Shown here: positions 47,125 to 57,707 of the stretch, in pieces
How positions within the stretch are numbered: position 1 is the first letter of the stretch
How the letters are laid out: each line of letters opens with the position of its first letter
Assembly (NCBI GenBank): GCA_037447655.1
Contig: JBBHKE010002481.1
Coordinates: forward strand, 260,184-324,183
Origin: Zygnema cylindricum
Taxonomy: Eukaryota > Streptophyta > Zygnematophyceae > Zygnematales > Zygnemataceae
DNA: 64,000 nucleotides
Direction of reading: 5' to 3'
The notes under the pieces: model-generated
The model's input: the letters and a program-made list of their open reading frames with translations, nothing else
Databases searched by the model: none
Told to the model about the DNA's origin: nothing
Program-made: the position numbers and the translations under genes

Positions 47125-47829
47125 CGCGTGACGACGCGTCATTTTAGTTTCATTGATATTTATACGCGGGTACGCTTTTTGATTTTGTATGAAGTTAATT
47201 TCGTTTTGTGCGAGTTTATACATGTTGTACGTCGTCTTTTAATTTGTGTCCAAGTTCAGCGTAACGGTTCGCGATAAGATTCCATTTTTGCGGTTAACTC
47301 AATTGTCGGTGTGTCCATTCACAGTGGAGCTCACATGAAGTGAGTAACTACCTGCGCGCAACCATTTTATTTATATGTGGCTGCCGCAGTTTTGTAACTG
47401 AAACCTGCGGTGGCCGTGTGAATTTTTTTTTTTTATGACGGTCGACGTTAGTAAGCGCGACACTGTTTTAACCGCCGTTATATCATTTTGCCAGTCAAAG
47501 TTGTTCAACTGATTGACCGTCAAATCTGAACTTAAAGGTACGTAGCTTGTACGAAACTGTACTTAAAATGTACAATTTTTGACAACTACACCGTGAATCG
47601 TTATTAGCCTTATGTACGCTATATCGGCACCCCAAAATTTCGACATTGATACCTTAAATATAATAAATTACACTATTTAAGGACGTGGACCATAATCTGC
47701 CACGTCTCTTGGCACTAAATTAGAATGAATGACGCTAATTTTTTCTTTACACTAATAATTTCTATACGCTAGTAACGATTCACGGTGTACCTGCGCGCAG
47801 CAAAAATCGTCTCTGCGATTAGCAATTTA
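47125..47829. mobile_element. Foldback arm and half interior (FB5)
   Basis: Right half of an FB element: GACGCGTCATTTTAGTTTCA, TACGCGGGTACGCTTTTTGA and CATGTTGTACGTCGTCTTTT match FB3 interior (inverted) near 61690-61770, followed by the standard arm through AGCAATTT. No left arm is present. A class E MITE (47587-47789) sits in the arm. Confidence 0.75.
47587..47789. mobile_element. MITE, class E copy 1, nested in FB5
   Basis: 203 bp with TA ends. Excising it restores TTGACAACTACCTGCGCGCA, as found uninterrupted in FB1 (33535-33554). This is direct evidence for TA duplication. Confidence 0.9.
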
Positions 47830-47997
47830 CCTTTTCAATATAGATCTTTGACTTACATGGAAACTCTCAAATCCAGACACGTAGTTTTACAAATATGTTA
47901 TGGTACCAAAGTCCTCGACATTACAGCCAGTAATGTTGTTTGTACAAAACAAAGACCTCTCGATAGAACCTTGTTTTGTACTGAAGATTCTACGTAC

Positions 47998-48334
47998 TAG
48001 TGTTGGGTATCGGGTAGTTTCATATCGCGATAATTTCGATATTCGACATATCAGCAAAGTCCTCCATATATCGTACCGCGACCAACATAAATTATCGCGA
48101 TATATATCGCAAAAAAAAGCTCTTCGTACATTTACCGTACATGCACGTCATGAAGCATATACCTTACGCAAATCACAGACCCCCGTGGCTCGCCACGGGC
48201 TTTGAAAAAAATACGGTAAAAAAAAAATCCGGATATTTAGCTTCTCCGTACATGATCTCGATATATCGATTATCGGTTACCTAAACTTCGATATATATCG
48301 AATATCGGCAATAGGTCCTCGATACCCAACACTA
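47998..48334. mobile_element. Palindromic TA-flanked MITE, copy G3
   Basis: 337 bp, ends GTGTTGGGTATCGGGTA and complement, TA both sides. Here the central hairpin is a compact CCCCCGTGGCTCGCCACGGG-like stem (near 48180-48200) rather than long C and G tracts. Confidence 0.85.
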
Positions 48335-48710
48335 CTACGTACTACTTCATGTACTGAATTGTACCGTGTGTTCTGATGGTCCAGAAAACATAAGTCGTCA
48401 CTTTACGTCGTGACATTTGTAAAGGCACCTTAATTTTGTGACGATTTCACACTGTTAGGTTGTCAATGTTTTTTGTGACGGTGTAAACGTTTTGTTTATT
48501 TTAACAGTTATATTCGCGCCCCTAAAATTTGACCCATAGATGTCCTATGCGCATAAAACGCACGGAATAATCTAACGATTACTACGTACACTACGCATAA
48601 AACAATTTCAGATTTTATAAAATTCGTCGTAAAATTCGTATTTTTTTTGACTTTCAATTTTCAAAAATTTTAAATATTCAATACCCTAAAAAACTGAAAA
48701 GTGTAACGAA

Positions 48711-49203
48711 CTACACCGTGAATCGCTATTAGCGTACATGACCTAATTGGGGTACCCCTTTTTTTGGGGCAAATTCTCAAATAGAATAAAGTACGCTAAA
48801 TGTTTTTGCACGTTATTTGAGGTGCCCCGCTCAATGCGGTTCATAACTGTAATTTAGTGCCCTTTTAAATAGTGTGGTGTACGGACTGTCAGATATGTAC
48901 TATTTCGTACATTTTTAAATTTAAAAGTACAGAAAATATAATAATATATAATTGCGTAAACATTTTCCGGCATACGCAGATGTCAAAAAAACGCGACGGC
49001 GTACGATTTGAACAATTTCGTACATTTACATGTTTTAGTGGGGACATATTACGTGCCGAAAATTTTTACAAAGCAGTTTACAAATTAGAGTACATGATAA
49101 ATTAGTATCATGGTGTACCCGAAAAAACACAATTTACCGTAAAGTACGCTAATTGTTTCATTACGCTATATTTTTTATTACGCTAATAGCGATTCACGGT
49201 GTA
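48711..49203. mobile_element. MITE, class A copy 1
   Basis: 493 bp, ends CACCGTGAATCGCTATTAGC and complement, TA both sides. The reverse complement of the neighbouring copy at 49328-49820. Both are preceded by a similar CTGAAAAGTG.AA.GAAC stretch. Confidence 0.9.
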
Positions 49204-49327
49204 GCGGCGAGCGGCGGAATTTACGGCGTCTCCAAAGGCGGCTTACTTATGAAGACGGAGTGGAGGACGGATAAAATACGCGCGCGCAAATGATGCAAAA
49301 CTGAAAAACCTGAAAAGTGCAAAGAAC

Positions 49328-49820
49328 TACACCGTGAATCGCTATTAGCGTAATAAAAAATATAGCGTAATGAAACAATTAGCGTACTTTACGGTAAATT
49401 GTGTTTTTTCGGGTACACCATGATACTAATTTATCATGTACTCTAATTTGTAAACTGCTTTGTAAAAATTTTCGGCACATAAGATGTCCACACTAAAACA
49501 TGTAGACGTACGAAATTGTTCAAATCGTACGCCGTTGCGTTTTTTTGACATCTGCGTATGCCGGAAAATATTTACGCATTTATATATTATTATATTTTCT
49601 GTACTTTTAGATTTGAAAATGTACGGAATAGTACAAATCTGGCAGTCCGTACACCACACTATTTAAAAGGGCACTAAATTACAGTTATGAAGCGTATTGA
49701 GCGGGGTACCTCAAATAACGTGCAAAAACATTTAGCGTACTTTATTCTATTTGAGAATTTGCCCCAAAAAAAGGGGTACCTCAATTAGCGTCATGTACGC
49801 TAATAGCGATTCACGGTGTA
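49328..49820. mobile_element. MITE, class A copy 2
   Basis: 493 bp, inverted relative to copy 1, 125 bp apart. Its right end abuts an FB arm at the TA of ACTACCTGCGCGCAACC. Confidence 0.9.
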
Positions 49821-50386
49821 CCTGCGCGCAACCATTTTATTTATGTGGCTGCCGCAGTTTTGTTATAGTAAACATGCGCCGACCGCGTTAATTGTTTATA
49901 TTTTTATGACGGTCTACGTTCGCAAGCGCGACACCTTTTTAACCACCGGTACAATATTCGGCCGGTCAAAGTTGTTCGACGGATTGACCGTCAAATCTGA
50001 ACTTAAAGGTACGTAGCTTATACAAAACTATACGTCAAATGTACAATTTTGGACAACTATCTGCGCGCAGCAAAAATCGTCTCTGCAATTAGCAATTCCC
50101 AAATTTTATTTAAGGTGAGAGATATTTTCACTTGATTTTTTCTACTAATTTCACCTTTTCTCAGTGCTACGCAAGCAAAAGTACAAAAGGTGGAATTTTG
50201 AGCCCGAAAGCTGAAAATTGTTGGTGTTCGTACACAGATTTACGGTAACGAGGCGTAAAGAGACAAACCCTCAATATTTGTCGATATTGACGGTGGCAAT
50301 GGACCTAATCTGTGAAAATTTGTAGCGTGACACCTCGCACGTTTGATTTGTTCGCGTGACAGTCTTTAGAAATCATGCCACGTTTA
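49821..50386 (+). repeat. FB arm plus duplicated block, copy A left part
   Basis: 49821-50100 is an FB arm; 50101-50386 matches 62638-62925 (for example CGTACACAGATTTACGGTAA, GACGGTGGCAATGGACCTAA). The block ends at GTTTA, where the solo LTR begins, and resumes at 57797. Confidence 0.85.
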
Positions 50387-51817
50387 TGAAACTCTGTGTG
50401 CTCCATTGCCCACAGAAATTGCAAATCCAAAAAGAAACTAATCTAGGTAGTGTCGACTCCTAACTTGATATAAACCCAAATGACTGACCCCTTGACAGTT
50501 AGAACCCCAAAATAGATTCACCCCTGTGAAATAACACTTTCTGTGTGCTTAGTTCGACCACAGAATGCAAAGTTAGAATATGAGATTGTGACACATTTAC
50601 CCACTTTGACTTTCCCTTATAAATGCAGCCACCCTAGCAGACAAAAGCTCTGACCGACTACAACCCTGTGTAGCGTGGACTCCCCTGAGTCCGCAGCAAA
50701 AAGAATCACTGAAAATGGTCAAGTAAATTGATAGATATGAATGGTCAAAGATGACTCTTTTGTACAAGAGCTCTCTCGGAGAGAGGCTGCTACCTACTAA
50801 ATTTTTCTATGTCCTATCTCTCTCTAAAACTCTATCTACTGACGTACGGCACCAATCAAATTATTGTGTCGTACAATAAAGTACAGGTGTCGGTGTACTT
50901 TCTGTACGGTCATCGTACGACATGGCCAAAATGTCGACACATGTCATCTCCAGATTCGTTCACGTAATCCTCGGAGATGCCGCGATCCAATGTCATTTTG
51001 CCACGTGTCATCCTATGTGGCGATAACCGCAAACCGCCGAAATCTTCTTCCGCGATCTTGACATCCTTTCCGGTCGTCCGATCGAAACCAGGTTTTGATC
51101 GTAGCCGTCATAAATACGTTCGCGGTATTTGTTTCGTGTTCGAAACAAATGTGAGGTATCCGTTTCATATAGTACATTAGAAACGTACAAAAATTGTATC
51201 TATGCATTACGTATCTATATCCCGGAAAATGAACTAGTCTACGTGTAACATAATAAATTATTACCAAACCTAGTTTATCCTAATATTAATCCAAGACTTA
51301 TAGGTTAAGGGTACCGGCTAAATTGACGGACAGTAGGTACTGGGATCAAATCCCGGGTCCGATAAACATTTTAGGTAACTCTATCAAGATTTGCCTTCCT
51401 GTCTTCTTTGAACAGCTTAGGCAGCCATGGATCTAACTACTCCTCAAGTCTCCAGTGACTGCCACAAGTGTGGAGACTTGAGTGTGTTGTAATTTATAAA
51501 TCTTTATTTCAGTCAATAGGGGTAAAAAATAACTTAGGATATTTTTTCTAGTAGTCTACTATAAGACTTACCTTAATTAGTGTTACAGTAGCGAGAGGTA
51601 CAGTAGAGCGTATCGTACTGTATCGTACTTTTGCAGGGACACGTGTCGGCGAAATAACGTATGTAGGTTTTTGGAGCAGCGCCGACAATCAGCCATACGC
51701 GTCAAAAAGTTGACGATGCGATTCACATGATCGGACGAACAGGATCTGTCCCGAGTATTCCGGAAACATATGGTACATCTCGACGGTACCATCGTCGATC
51801 GAATTCGTTCCAACGGA

Positions 51818-51886
51818 CGCGATTCACCTGGGACCACAAGCGCGATTCACGAGGGACCACAAGCGTGATTCGCGTGGGACCACAAG
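51818..51886 (+). repeat. 23-bp triplicate in LTR, candidate enhancer
   Basis: Three adjacent 23-bp units (CGCGATTCACCTGGGACCAC plus AAG and variants), repeated in the 3' LTR at 56999-57067. Located upstream of the TATA box as U3 enhancers usually are; function inferred. Confidence 0.7.
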
Positions 51887-52206
51887 TGACGAAGCACTCA
51901 AGTGCTTCGTACTACATGACCACAGTAGGCTGGACTTTTGCGGTCACCGCTGACTAAGCATTTGGAACGTTTTGTGTACGGTTAGAACGTTTTGTGTACG
52001 ATTCAATTTCTGTAAATATCTGAATAACATTAGTTTGTAGTTTAGTGTGATAAAAAAAATAGTGTTCCGCTAATCAAGTTTTAGAAATAGTAATTAGGTT
52101 TTTAAAGTACAGTAACGTACAGGTAGGATGCTTTGTCGTTAGTCAGGATAATAACCGTAGTAACGGTTACCCAAATTAGTGTAGATCAGTAGATACACAC
52201 TGTGAG

Positions 52207-52213
52207 TATATAA
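52207..52213 (+). promoter_or_regulatory. LTR TATA box
   Basis: TATATAA about 320 bp before the LTR end; transcription would start about 25-30 bp later, giving an R-U5 of roughly 290 bp. Inferred. Confidence 0.5.
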
Positions 52214-52467
52214 CTTAGAACTTAGACAATTTTGTAGGATCCAGTTTTGGGAATATGATTTTCTAAGGGCAGTTTTTTGGGAAACTTCTAGACATCATAT
52301 CTTATGGTTTACTGGGTCATTTTGGCTGCAATTTTGGGAATTGTCAGTTTGCTTTATTGTGTAACACCGTGACAAATTTGAAGCATATTGGGTTTCTGAG
52401 TCATATTTTGTGTCAGATCTAAGTTGGCTGTTGAATAGGTACTTTGATAGTTTCTGCTGTTTTTTTC

Positions 52468-55400
52468 ATGTCTACTTCCACTACTACTGCTGGTTCACCG
52501 CCTGCAACGGTGGTTGTAGAACAACAGGTTATGGGCCTTTCATCAAGGATTCCTATCTTCAATGGCCAAAAGTATGCTTACTGGGCGGCGATGGTTGAAT
52601 CGTCGTTTGAAACGGCTGATTTATTGGGGGTCTTGGATGGCTCCCTTGATGAAACAGATCCAACTTGGGCGAAGAAGAATTCAATGGCAAGGAACAATCT
52701 AATCCTTTGTATTTCAGAAAATTTGGTCATGTCTCGCCTGAAAATGAAGAAGGCGAGGGAGATTTGGACGTCTCTCAAATCCGCTTTTGAGAAAGCAAAT
52801 GTTCAAGAGGAGCTTTTGGTGGCTGGAAAAATTTGGGGATACAAATACACGGGGGGATCTATGGTAGAGTATTGTGACAATTTTCGTGCGCTCATTGATG
52901 CTCACTCTTCTGCTGGGGGGTCATTTCCTGAGTTTCAGCAAGCAGCTTTGCTTATTAGAGGTCTCCCTAGTAGCATGAAGGGTGTGTCTAATCAATTAAA
53001 GAGTCATGATAAAGCTAGCTGGTCATTTCAGTTAGCATATAATCTTATATTGGAGGAAGAAACAAATACTAAACTCCTTGAGGGAGAAGGAAAAGTTGAA
53101 GCATTTGCAACAGACTTTGACAAAAGAATTCAGTTCAATCAGAATAGGAATCAGTTTAACCAGAATCAGAATCAGTTTAATCAGAGGCAGAATAGGCCAT
53201 CTACTACTACTTGTTTCTATTGTTCTGAGAAGGGTCACGGATACAGGTACTGTCCTAAATTAAAGAAGGCTAATGAGACAGGTTTATACAGGCCAGGTTG
53301 GCAACAGAGCCAGTATCACAGAGGTTTTTCTGGAAATCCTTCACGTGGAAATGCTCTCTTTTCAGCTTCTGCAACTGATGCAGATGAGTCACTAAGCTTC
53401 AATGAGCAAGAGGAGGCGGAGTTATTTGCTATGGCGGCTGCCATGGAGGGACCAAAGGATGCAGGATGGATCATGGACACGGGAGCGTCTGCCCATATGT
53501 GTTGGAACAAAGCGGCTTTTACGAATCTGCAGCAAACATCTCCAAGGAGTATCTACTATGCTTGTGGCATAAGTGTTCAAACCTCAGCTCAGGGTGATGT
53601 ATCTTTGATGGTAGATGTGGGGGGGAAGTCGGTAGAAAGAACCCTTCACAATGTTTTGTATGTTCCAGACTTTAAGAAAAATCTATTTTCTACGTCATTA
53701 GTGGAGAGCAAAGGCTTTGAGGTTGTTCTGAAAGGAGGAAGACAGGTTGTTAGCAAGAAAGGGAAAGTAGCAGTAACAGGGACTAGAGATGCTAGCAAAA
53801 TGTACCGGATGGACATGGCGGAATATAAAGAAAATGATGTTCTCTACTCCAGTGTACAATCTGACAATGAGTTGTGGCATAAAAGATTAGGACATATGAA
53901 CTATGATAGTCTTAAGAAAATGGTGAATTTGGGAAAAGTCGAGGGAGTTTCTCTCAGTTCTCATCCTATAAAATCATGTGATGGTTGCTCACTTGGCAAG
54001 ATTCACAAATTGCCACTTCCACAGGAAACAGACCACAGATCGGAGAAAGTTCTACAACTAATACACTCTGATGTTCTCGGTCCTTCACAAGTGGCTTCAG
54101 CTGGAGGCGTCCACTATATGGTTACATTCACAGATGACTACTCGAGGTACACTAAAGTATACTTCATGCAACATAAGAGTGAAGTGTTCACTCACTTCAA
54201 ACATTACAAAACGTGGGCGGAAAAGCTTCATGGAGTTCCAATCTTGGCGTTGAGATCGGACAATGGGGGAGAATACACATCAAAGGAATTCGAAGAATTC
54301 CTCACTCGAGAAGGTATTAGTCACAATCTTACTGTTCCTTACACACCAGAACAGAATGGTGTTTCTGAAAGATTAAATAGAACGGTGACAGAGAGTGCTA
54401 GGTCCATGCTTGCAGATAAAGGGCTAGATTTGAAATTCTGGGCTGAAGCACTAAACTGTGCTGTTTATATTAAGAATAGAATTGCTTCTAGATCTGTTAG
54501 CACCACACCTTATGAGCTTTGGACAGGAAGGAAACCTGATGTTAGCCACTTTAAAATCTTTGGCAGCAAGTGTTTTATTCTAGATACTTCACAGGATAGA
54601 TGGAAAATGGAGCCTAAGGGCTTACCAGGAATTTTTATGGGGTATGATGATAACGCAAAAGGATATAGGGTTTTTGTATTTGAGAAACAGAAAGTAATTA
54701 TTTCTAGAAATATCCAGATTAAAGATGAACAGGATTCGGTTGATCTTTTTAAGGTGCCAGATCAACCGGCGAAAGAAAAGCAAGAATATGTCATTTTTCA
54801 CCATTCTCAGCGAGTCTACTTTCCACCGGCAAGTGCGACACCTCTTTCTCCAGCTCCCCTTGTGCCTTTACAGGATGCATCGCAACAAGATACCCCTCGG
54901 GTGGATGGACCTCCTACAGACTCTGTACAGGATCAAGTTACGGTTCACCCTAAACAGAAAAATCAGAGGTTGCCGACGATCTCAGCCTCAGAATTTCCGG
55001 GGGGAAAGAGATCTAGCAGCCGTCTGCAATCAAGCTCTCACTTTGCTTTTTCTGCAGCTACAGAGGAGCCTCTAACGATCCAGGAGGCCTTCTCATCACC
55101 TGAGAGAAATCAGTGGATCGAGGCGGCAAACGATGAAATGAAGTCTATTATGGAGGCACAGACATGGGAGCTGGTGGATCTTCCTCCGGGCAGAAAAGCC
55201 ATCGGCAGCAAATGGGTATTCAAGGTGAAGCTGAACCCGGACAACACCATCGAAAGATATAAGGCGAGACTAGTGGCCAAGGGGTATAATCAAAAAGAAG
55301 GTATTGACTTTGAGGAAACCTTCTCTCCTGTTGTCAGATTTCCCACTGTCAGAATTTTGCTAAGTCTAGCTGCTATAGAGAATATGGAAATACAACAAAT

Positions 55401-56643
55401 GGATGTTAAAACTGCTTTCTTGCATGGAGAGTTAGAAGAAACCATTTATATGAAACAACCTGAAATATACGTTGAAAAGGGAAAGGAAGAATTAGTGTGT
55501 AAATTGATGAAATCTTTGTATGGGCTAAAACAAGCCCCGCGTCAGTGGAATTTGAAGTTAGATGAGTTTTTGACTGGGTTGGGATTTAAGAGAATTAGCT
55601 CAGATCATTTTGTATATGTCTTACAAGGGGAGGATGGAATACTTTACATTGCTGTATATGTGGATGACTTATTATTAATAAGTAAGTCAATGGATGAAAT
55701 AAACCGCATTAAAGCGGCTTTGAGGTCTAGGTTCGAGATGAAGGACCTCGGTGAGGCCAAATACATTTTAGGAATACAGGTAGAAAGAGACAGAAACAAG
55801 AGGCTGATTATGTTGACTCAGAAAGAAGCAATAGGTAATATGCTAGAAAGATTTGAAATGAAAGATGTGAAAGGATCCGTAACTCCCATGGAATTCAGGC
55901 AGAAATTGGAAGGAATCGATACAGATTCAGGCATAATTGTCGGTGAGAGTTCAGAGACAGGGGAGGAAGAGTTTATGGCTTCAAAGCCATATAGACAAGT
56001 AGTTGGAAGCCTTATATATTTTATGAATTGTACGAGACCCGACATTGCAGCAGCTGTGGGAGTCTTGAGTAGAAGTCTGCAGAATCCTAAAAGGGCAGAC
56101 TGGGAAGCAACAAAAAGAGTGTTGAGATATCTTGCAGGTACTCGAAATCTCAAGCTTGTTCTCGGAGGAGGAGAGGTGAAAATCCAAACGTGGAGCGATG
56201 CTAGCTATGGGGACATGCCAAGCCGGAAATCTACAACCGGCTTTGTTTTGAAGATTGGAGACGGAACTTGCTGCTGGAGTAGCAAATTACAAAAGGTTAC
56301 AGCTCAATCCACAATGGAGTCAGAATATATGGCAGCAGCTTCCGCCCTCAAGGAGCTCCTATGGGTCAAGTCCATTTTACAAGAACTTGGGTATATGCAA
56401 ATTGGCCCTCAAGCTATCTGGTGTGACAACCAAGCTGCAATAGCAATTGCCTCTAACCCCAGCCATCACTTTAAGAGCAAACACATGGATGTTAGACTTC
56501 ACTTTGTTAGAGAAAAAGTACTTGCAAAAGTCGTTAAATTGTGTTATTTACCAGATGAGAAGATGGTGGCTGACATGCTAACAAAAGCCCTTCCTGCTCC
56601 TAAGTTACAATTTTGCAGAGATGCTGTTGGACTAAGTGAGTAA
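52468..56643 (+). CDS. Copia Gag-Pol polyprotein
   Basis: 1391 residues from ATG 52468 (19 codons inside the LTR); a second in-frame ATG is at 52531 within the primer-binding site, and either could be used. Domains: GAG with RNA-binding zinc knuckle CFYCSEKGHGYRYC (from residue 249); aspartic protease D337-T-G; GAG-preintegrase HHCC (H471 onward, CDGCSLGK); integrase D535, D598, E634 with the exact D35E spacing; reverse transcriptase with YVDD (1064-1067); RNase H with D1244 in SDAS and E1284 in MESEY; TAA at 56641. No stops or frameshifts, and all catalytic residues are present, so it is probably competent. No separate envelope or accessory frame. Confidence 0.96.
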   Translation: MSTSTTTAGSPPATVVVEQQVMGLSSRIPIFNGQKYAYWAAMVESSFETADLLGVLDGSLDETDPTWAKKNSMARNNLILCISENLVMSRLKMKKAREIWTSLKSAFEKANVQEELLVAGKIWGYKYTGGSMVEYCDNFRALIDAHSSAGGSFPEFQQAALLIRGLPSSMKGVSNQLKSHDKASWSFQLAYNLILEEETNTKLLEGEGKVEAFATDFDKRIQFNQNRNQFNQNQNQFNQRQNRPSTTTCFYCSEKGHGYRYCPKLKKANETGLYRPGWQQSQYHRGFSGNPSRGNALFSASATDADESLSFNEQEEAELFAMAAAMEGPKDAGWIMDTGASAHMCWNKAAFTNLQQTSPRSIYYACGISVQTSAQGDVSLMVDVGGKSVERTLHNVLYVPDFKKNLFSTSLVESKGFEVVLKGGRQVVSKKGKVAVTGTRDASKMYRMDMAEYKENDVLYSSVQSDNELWHKRLGHMNYDSLKKMVNLGKVEGVSLSSHPIKSCDGCSLGKIHKLPLPQETDHRSEKVLQLIHSDVLGPSQVASAGGVHYMVTFTDDYSRYTKVYFMQHKSEVFTHFKHYKTWAEKLHGVPILALRSDNGGEYTSKEFEEFLTREGISHNLTVPYTPEQNGVSERLNRTVTESARSMLADKGLDLKFWAEALNCAVYIKNRIASRSVSTTPYELWTGRKPDVSHFKIFGSKCFILDTSQDRWKMEPKGLPGIFMGYDDNAKGYRVFVFEKQKVIISRNIQIKDEQDSVDLFKVPDQPAKEKQEYVIFHHSQRVYFPPASATPLSPAPLVPLQDASQQDTPRVDGPPTDSVQDQVTVHPKQKNQRLPTISASEFPGGKRSSSRLQSSSHFAFSAATEEPLTIQEAFSSPERNQWIEAANDEMKSIMEAQTWELVDLPPGRKAIGSKWVFKVKLNPDNTIERYKARLVAKGYNQKEGIDFEETFSPVVRFPTVRILLSLAAIENMEIQQMDVKTAFLHGELEETIYMKQPEIYVEKGKEELVCKLMKSLYGLKQAPRQWNLKLDEFLTGLGFKRISSDHFVYVLQGEDGILYIAVYVDDLLLISKSMDEINRIKAALRSRFEMKDLGEAKYILGIQVERDRNKRLIMLTQKEAIGNMLERFEMKDVKGSVTPMEFRQKLEGIDTDSGIIVGESSETGEEEFMASKPYRQVVGSLIYFMNCTRPDIAAAVGVLSRSLQNPKRADWEATKRVLRYLAGTRNLKLVLGGGEVKIQTWSDASYGDMPSRKSTTGFVLKIGDGTCCWSSKLQKVTAQSTMESEYMAAASALKELLWVKSILQELGYMQIGPQAIWCDNQAAIAIASNPSHHFKSKHMDVRLHFVREKVLAKVVKLCYLPDEKMVADMLTKALPAPKLQFCRDAVGLSE
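52527..52537 (+). promoter_or_regulatory. Primer-binding site, half-tRNA type
   Basis: GGTTATGGGCC directly follows the LTR. It is complementary to GGCCCAUAACC, the anticodon arm of plant initiator tRNA-Met, not to a tRNA 3' end. This is the type known from Drosophila copia and yeast Ty5. Confidence 0.8.
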
Positions 56644-56652
56644 CTGAGTCTA

Positions 56653-56666
56653 AAGATTTAGGGGAG
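56653..56666 (+). promoter_or_regulatory. Polypurine tract
   Basis: AAGATTTAGGGGAG immediately before the 3' LTR; the purine core is AGGGGAG. It primes plus-strand synthesis. Confidence 0.85.
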
Positions 56667-57707
56667 TGTTGTAATTTATAAATCTTTATTTCAGTCAATA
56701 GGGGTAAAAATAACTTAGGATATTTTTTCTAGTAGTCTACTATAAGACTTACCTTAATTAGTGTTACAGTAGCGAGAGGTACAGTAGAGCGTATCGTACT
56801 GTATCGTACTTTTGCAGGGACACGTGTCGGCGAAATAACGTATGTAGGTTTTTGGAGCAGCGCCGACAATCAGCCATACGCGTCAAAAAGTTGACGATGC
56901 GATTCACATGATCGGACGAACAGGATCTGTCCCGAGTATTCCGGAAACATATGGTACATCTCGACGGTACCATCGTCGATCGAATTCGTTCCAACGGACG
57001 CGATTCACCTGGGACCACAAGCGCGATTCACGAGGGACCACAAGCGTGATTCGCGTGGGACCACAAGTGACGAAGCACCCAAGTGCTTCGTACTACATGA
57101 CCACAGTAGGCTGGACTTTTGCGGTCACCGCTGACTAAGCATTTGGAACGTTTTGTGTACGGTTAGAACGTTTTGTGTACGATTCAATTTCTGTAAATAT
57201 CTGAATAACATTAGTTTGTAGTTTAGTGTGATAAAAAAAATAGTGTTCCGCTAATCAAGTTTTAGAAATAGTAATTAGGTTTTTAAAGTACAGTAACGTA
57301 CAGGTAGGATGCTTTGTCGTTAGTCAGGATAATAACCGTAGTAACGGTTACCCAAATTAGTGTAGATCAGTAGATACACACTGTGAGTATATAACTTAGA
57401 ACTTAGACAATTTTGTAGGATCCAGTTTTGGGAATATGATTTTCTAAGGGCAGTTTTTTGGGAAACTTCTAGACATCATATCTTATGGTTTACTGGGTCA
57501 TTTTGGCTGCAATTTTGGGAATTGTCAGTTTGCTTTATTGTGTAACACCGTGACAAATTTGAAGCATATTGGGTTTCTGAGTCATATTTTGTGTCAGATC
57601 TAAGTTGGCTGTTGAATAGGTACTTTGATAGTTTCTGCTGTTTTTTTCATGTCTACTTCCACTACTACTGCTGGTTCACCGCCTGCAACGGTGGTTGTAG
57701 AACAACA
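56667..57707 (+). repeat. 3' LTR of the copia element
   Basis: 1041 bp, nearly identical to the 5' LTR. The hairpin at 57072-57091 has one C-for-T change that breaks a base pair present in the 5' copy. Confidence 0.95.

Larger units (their letters stand above)
51485..52526 (+). repeat. 5' LTR of the copia element
   Basis: 1042 bp. It contains three tandem 23-bp units (51818-51886, each ending GGGACCACAAG), a perfect 9-bp-stem hairpin CGAAGCACT-CA-AGTGCTTCG (51890-51909), a GAACGTTTTGTGTACG direct repeat (from about 51966) and TATATAA at 52207-52213. The polyprotein ATG at 52468 lies inside it. Confidence 0.95.
51485..57707 (+). mobile_element. Intact Ty1/copia LTR retrotransposon
   Basis: 6223 bp with LTRs 51485-52526 and 56667-57707, TG..CA ends (TGTTGT/ACAACA) and a GAGTG 5-bp target duplication (51480-51484, 57708-57712). 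The LTRs differ by one base (T/C near 51899/57080) and one A in a run near 51530, so insertion is very recent. The single polyprotein frame is uninterrupted. Domain order GAG-PR-INT-RT-RH places it in copia. Confidence 0.97.

Noticed and set aside
48872-49659. Near-identical 77-aa frames in two inverted repeats
   Set aside because: They are the same MITE class A sequence in opposite orientation; the third copy (39327-39787) has indels breaking the frame, so no selection for a protein is evident.
51583-57138. 84-aa and 76-aa frames in each LTR
   Set aside because: Duplicate only because the LTRs are duplicates; not in phase with the polyprotein and without recognisable domains.
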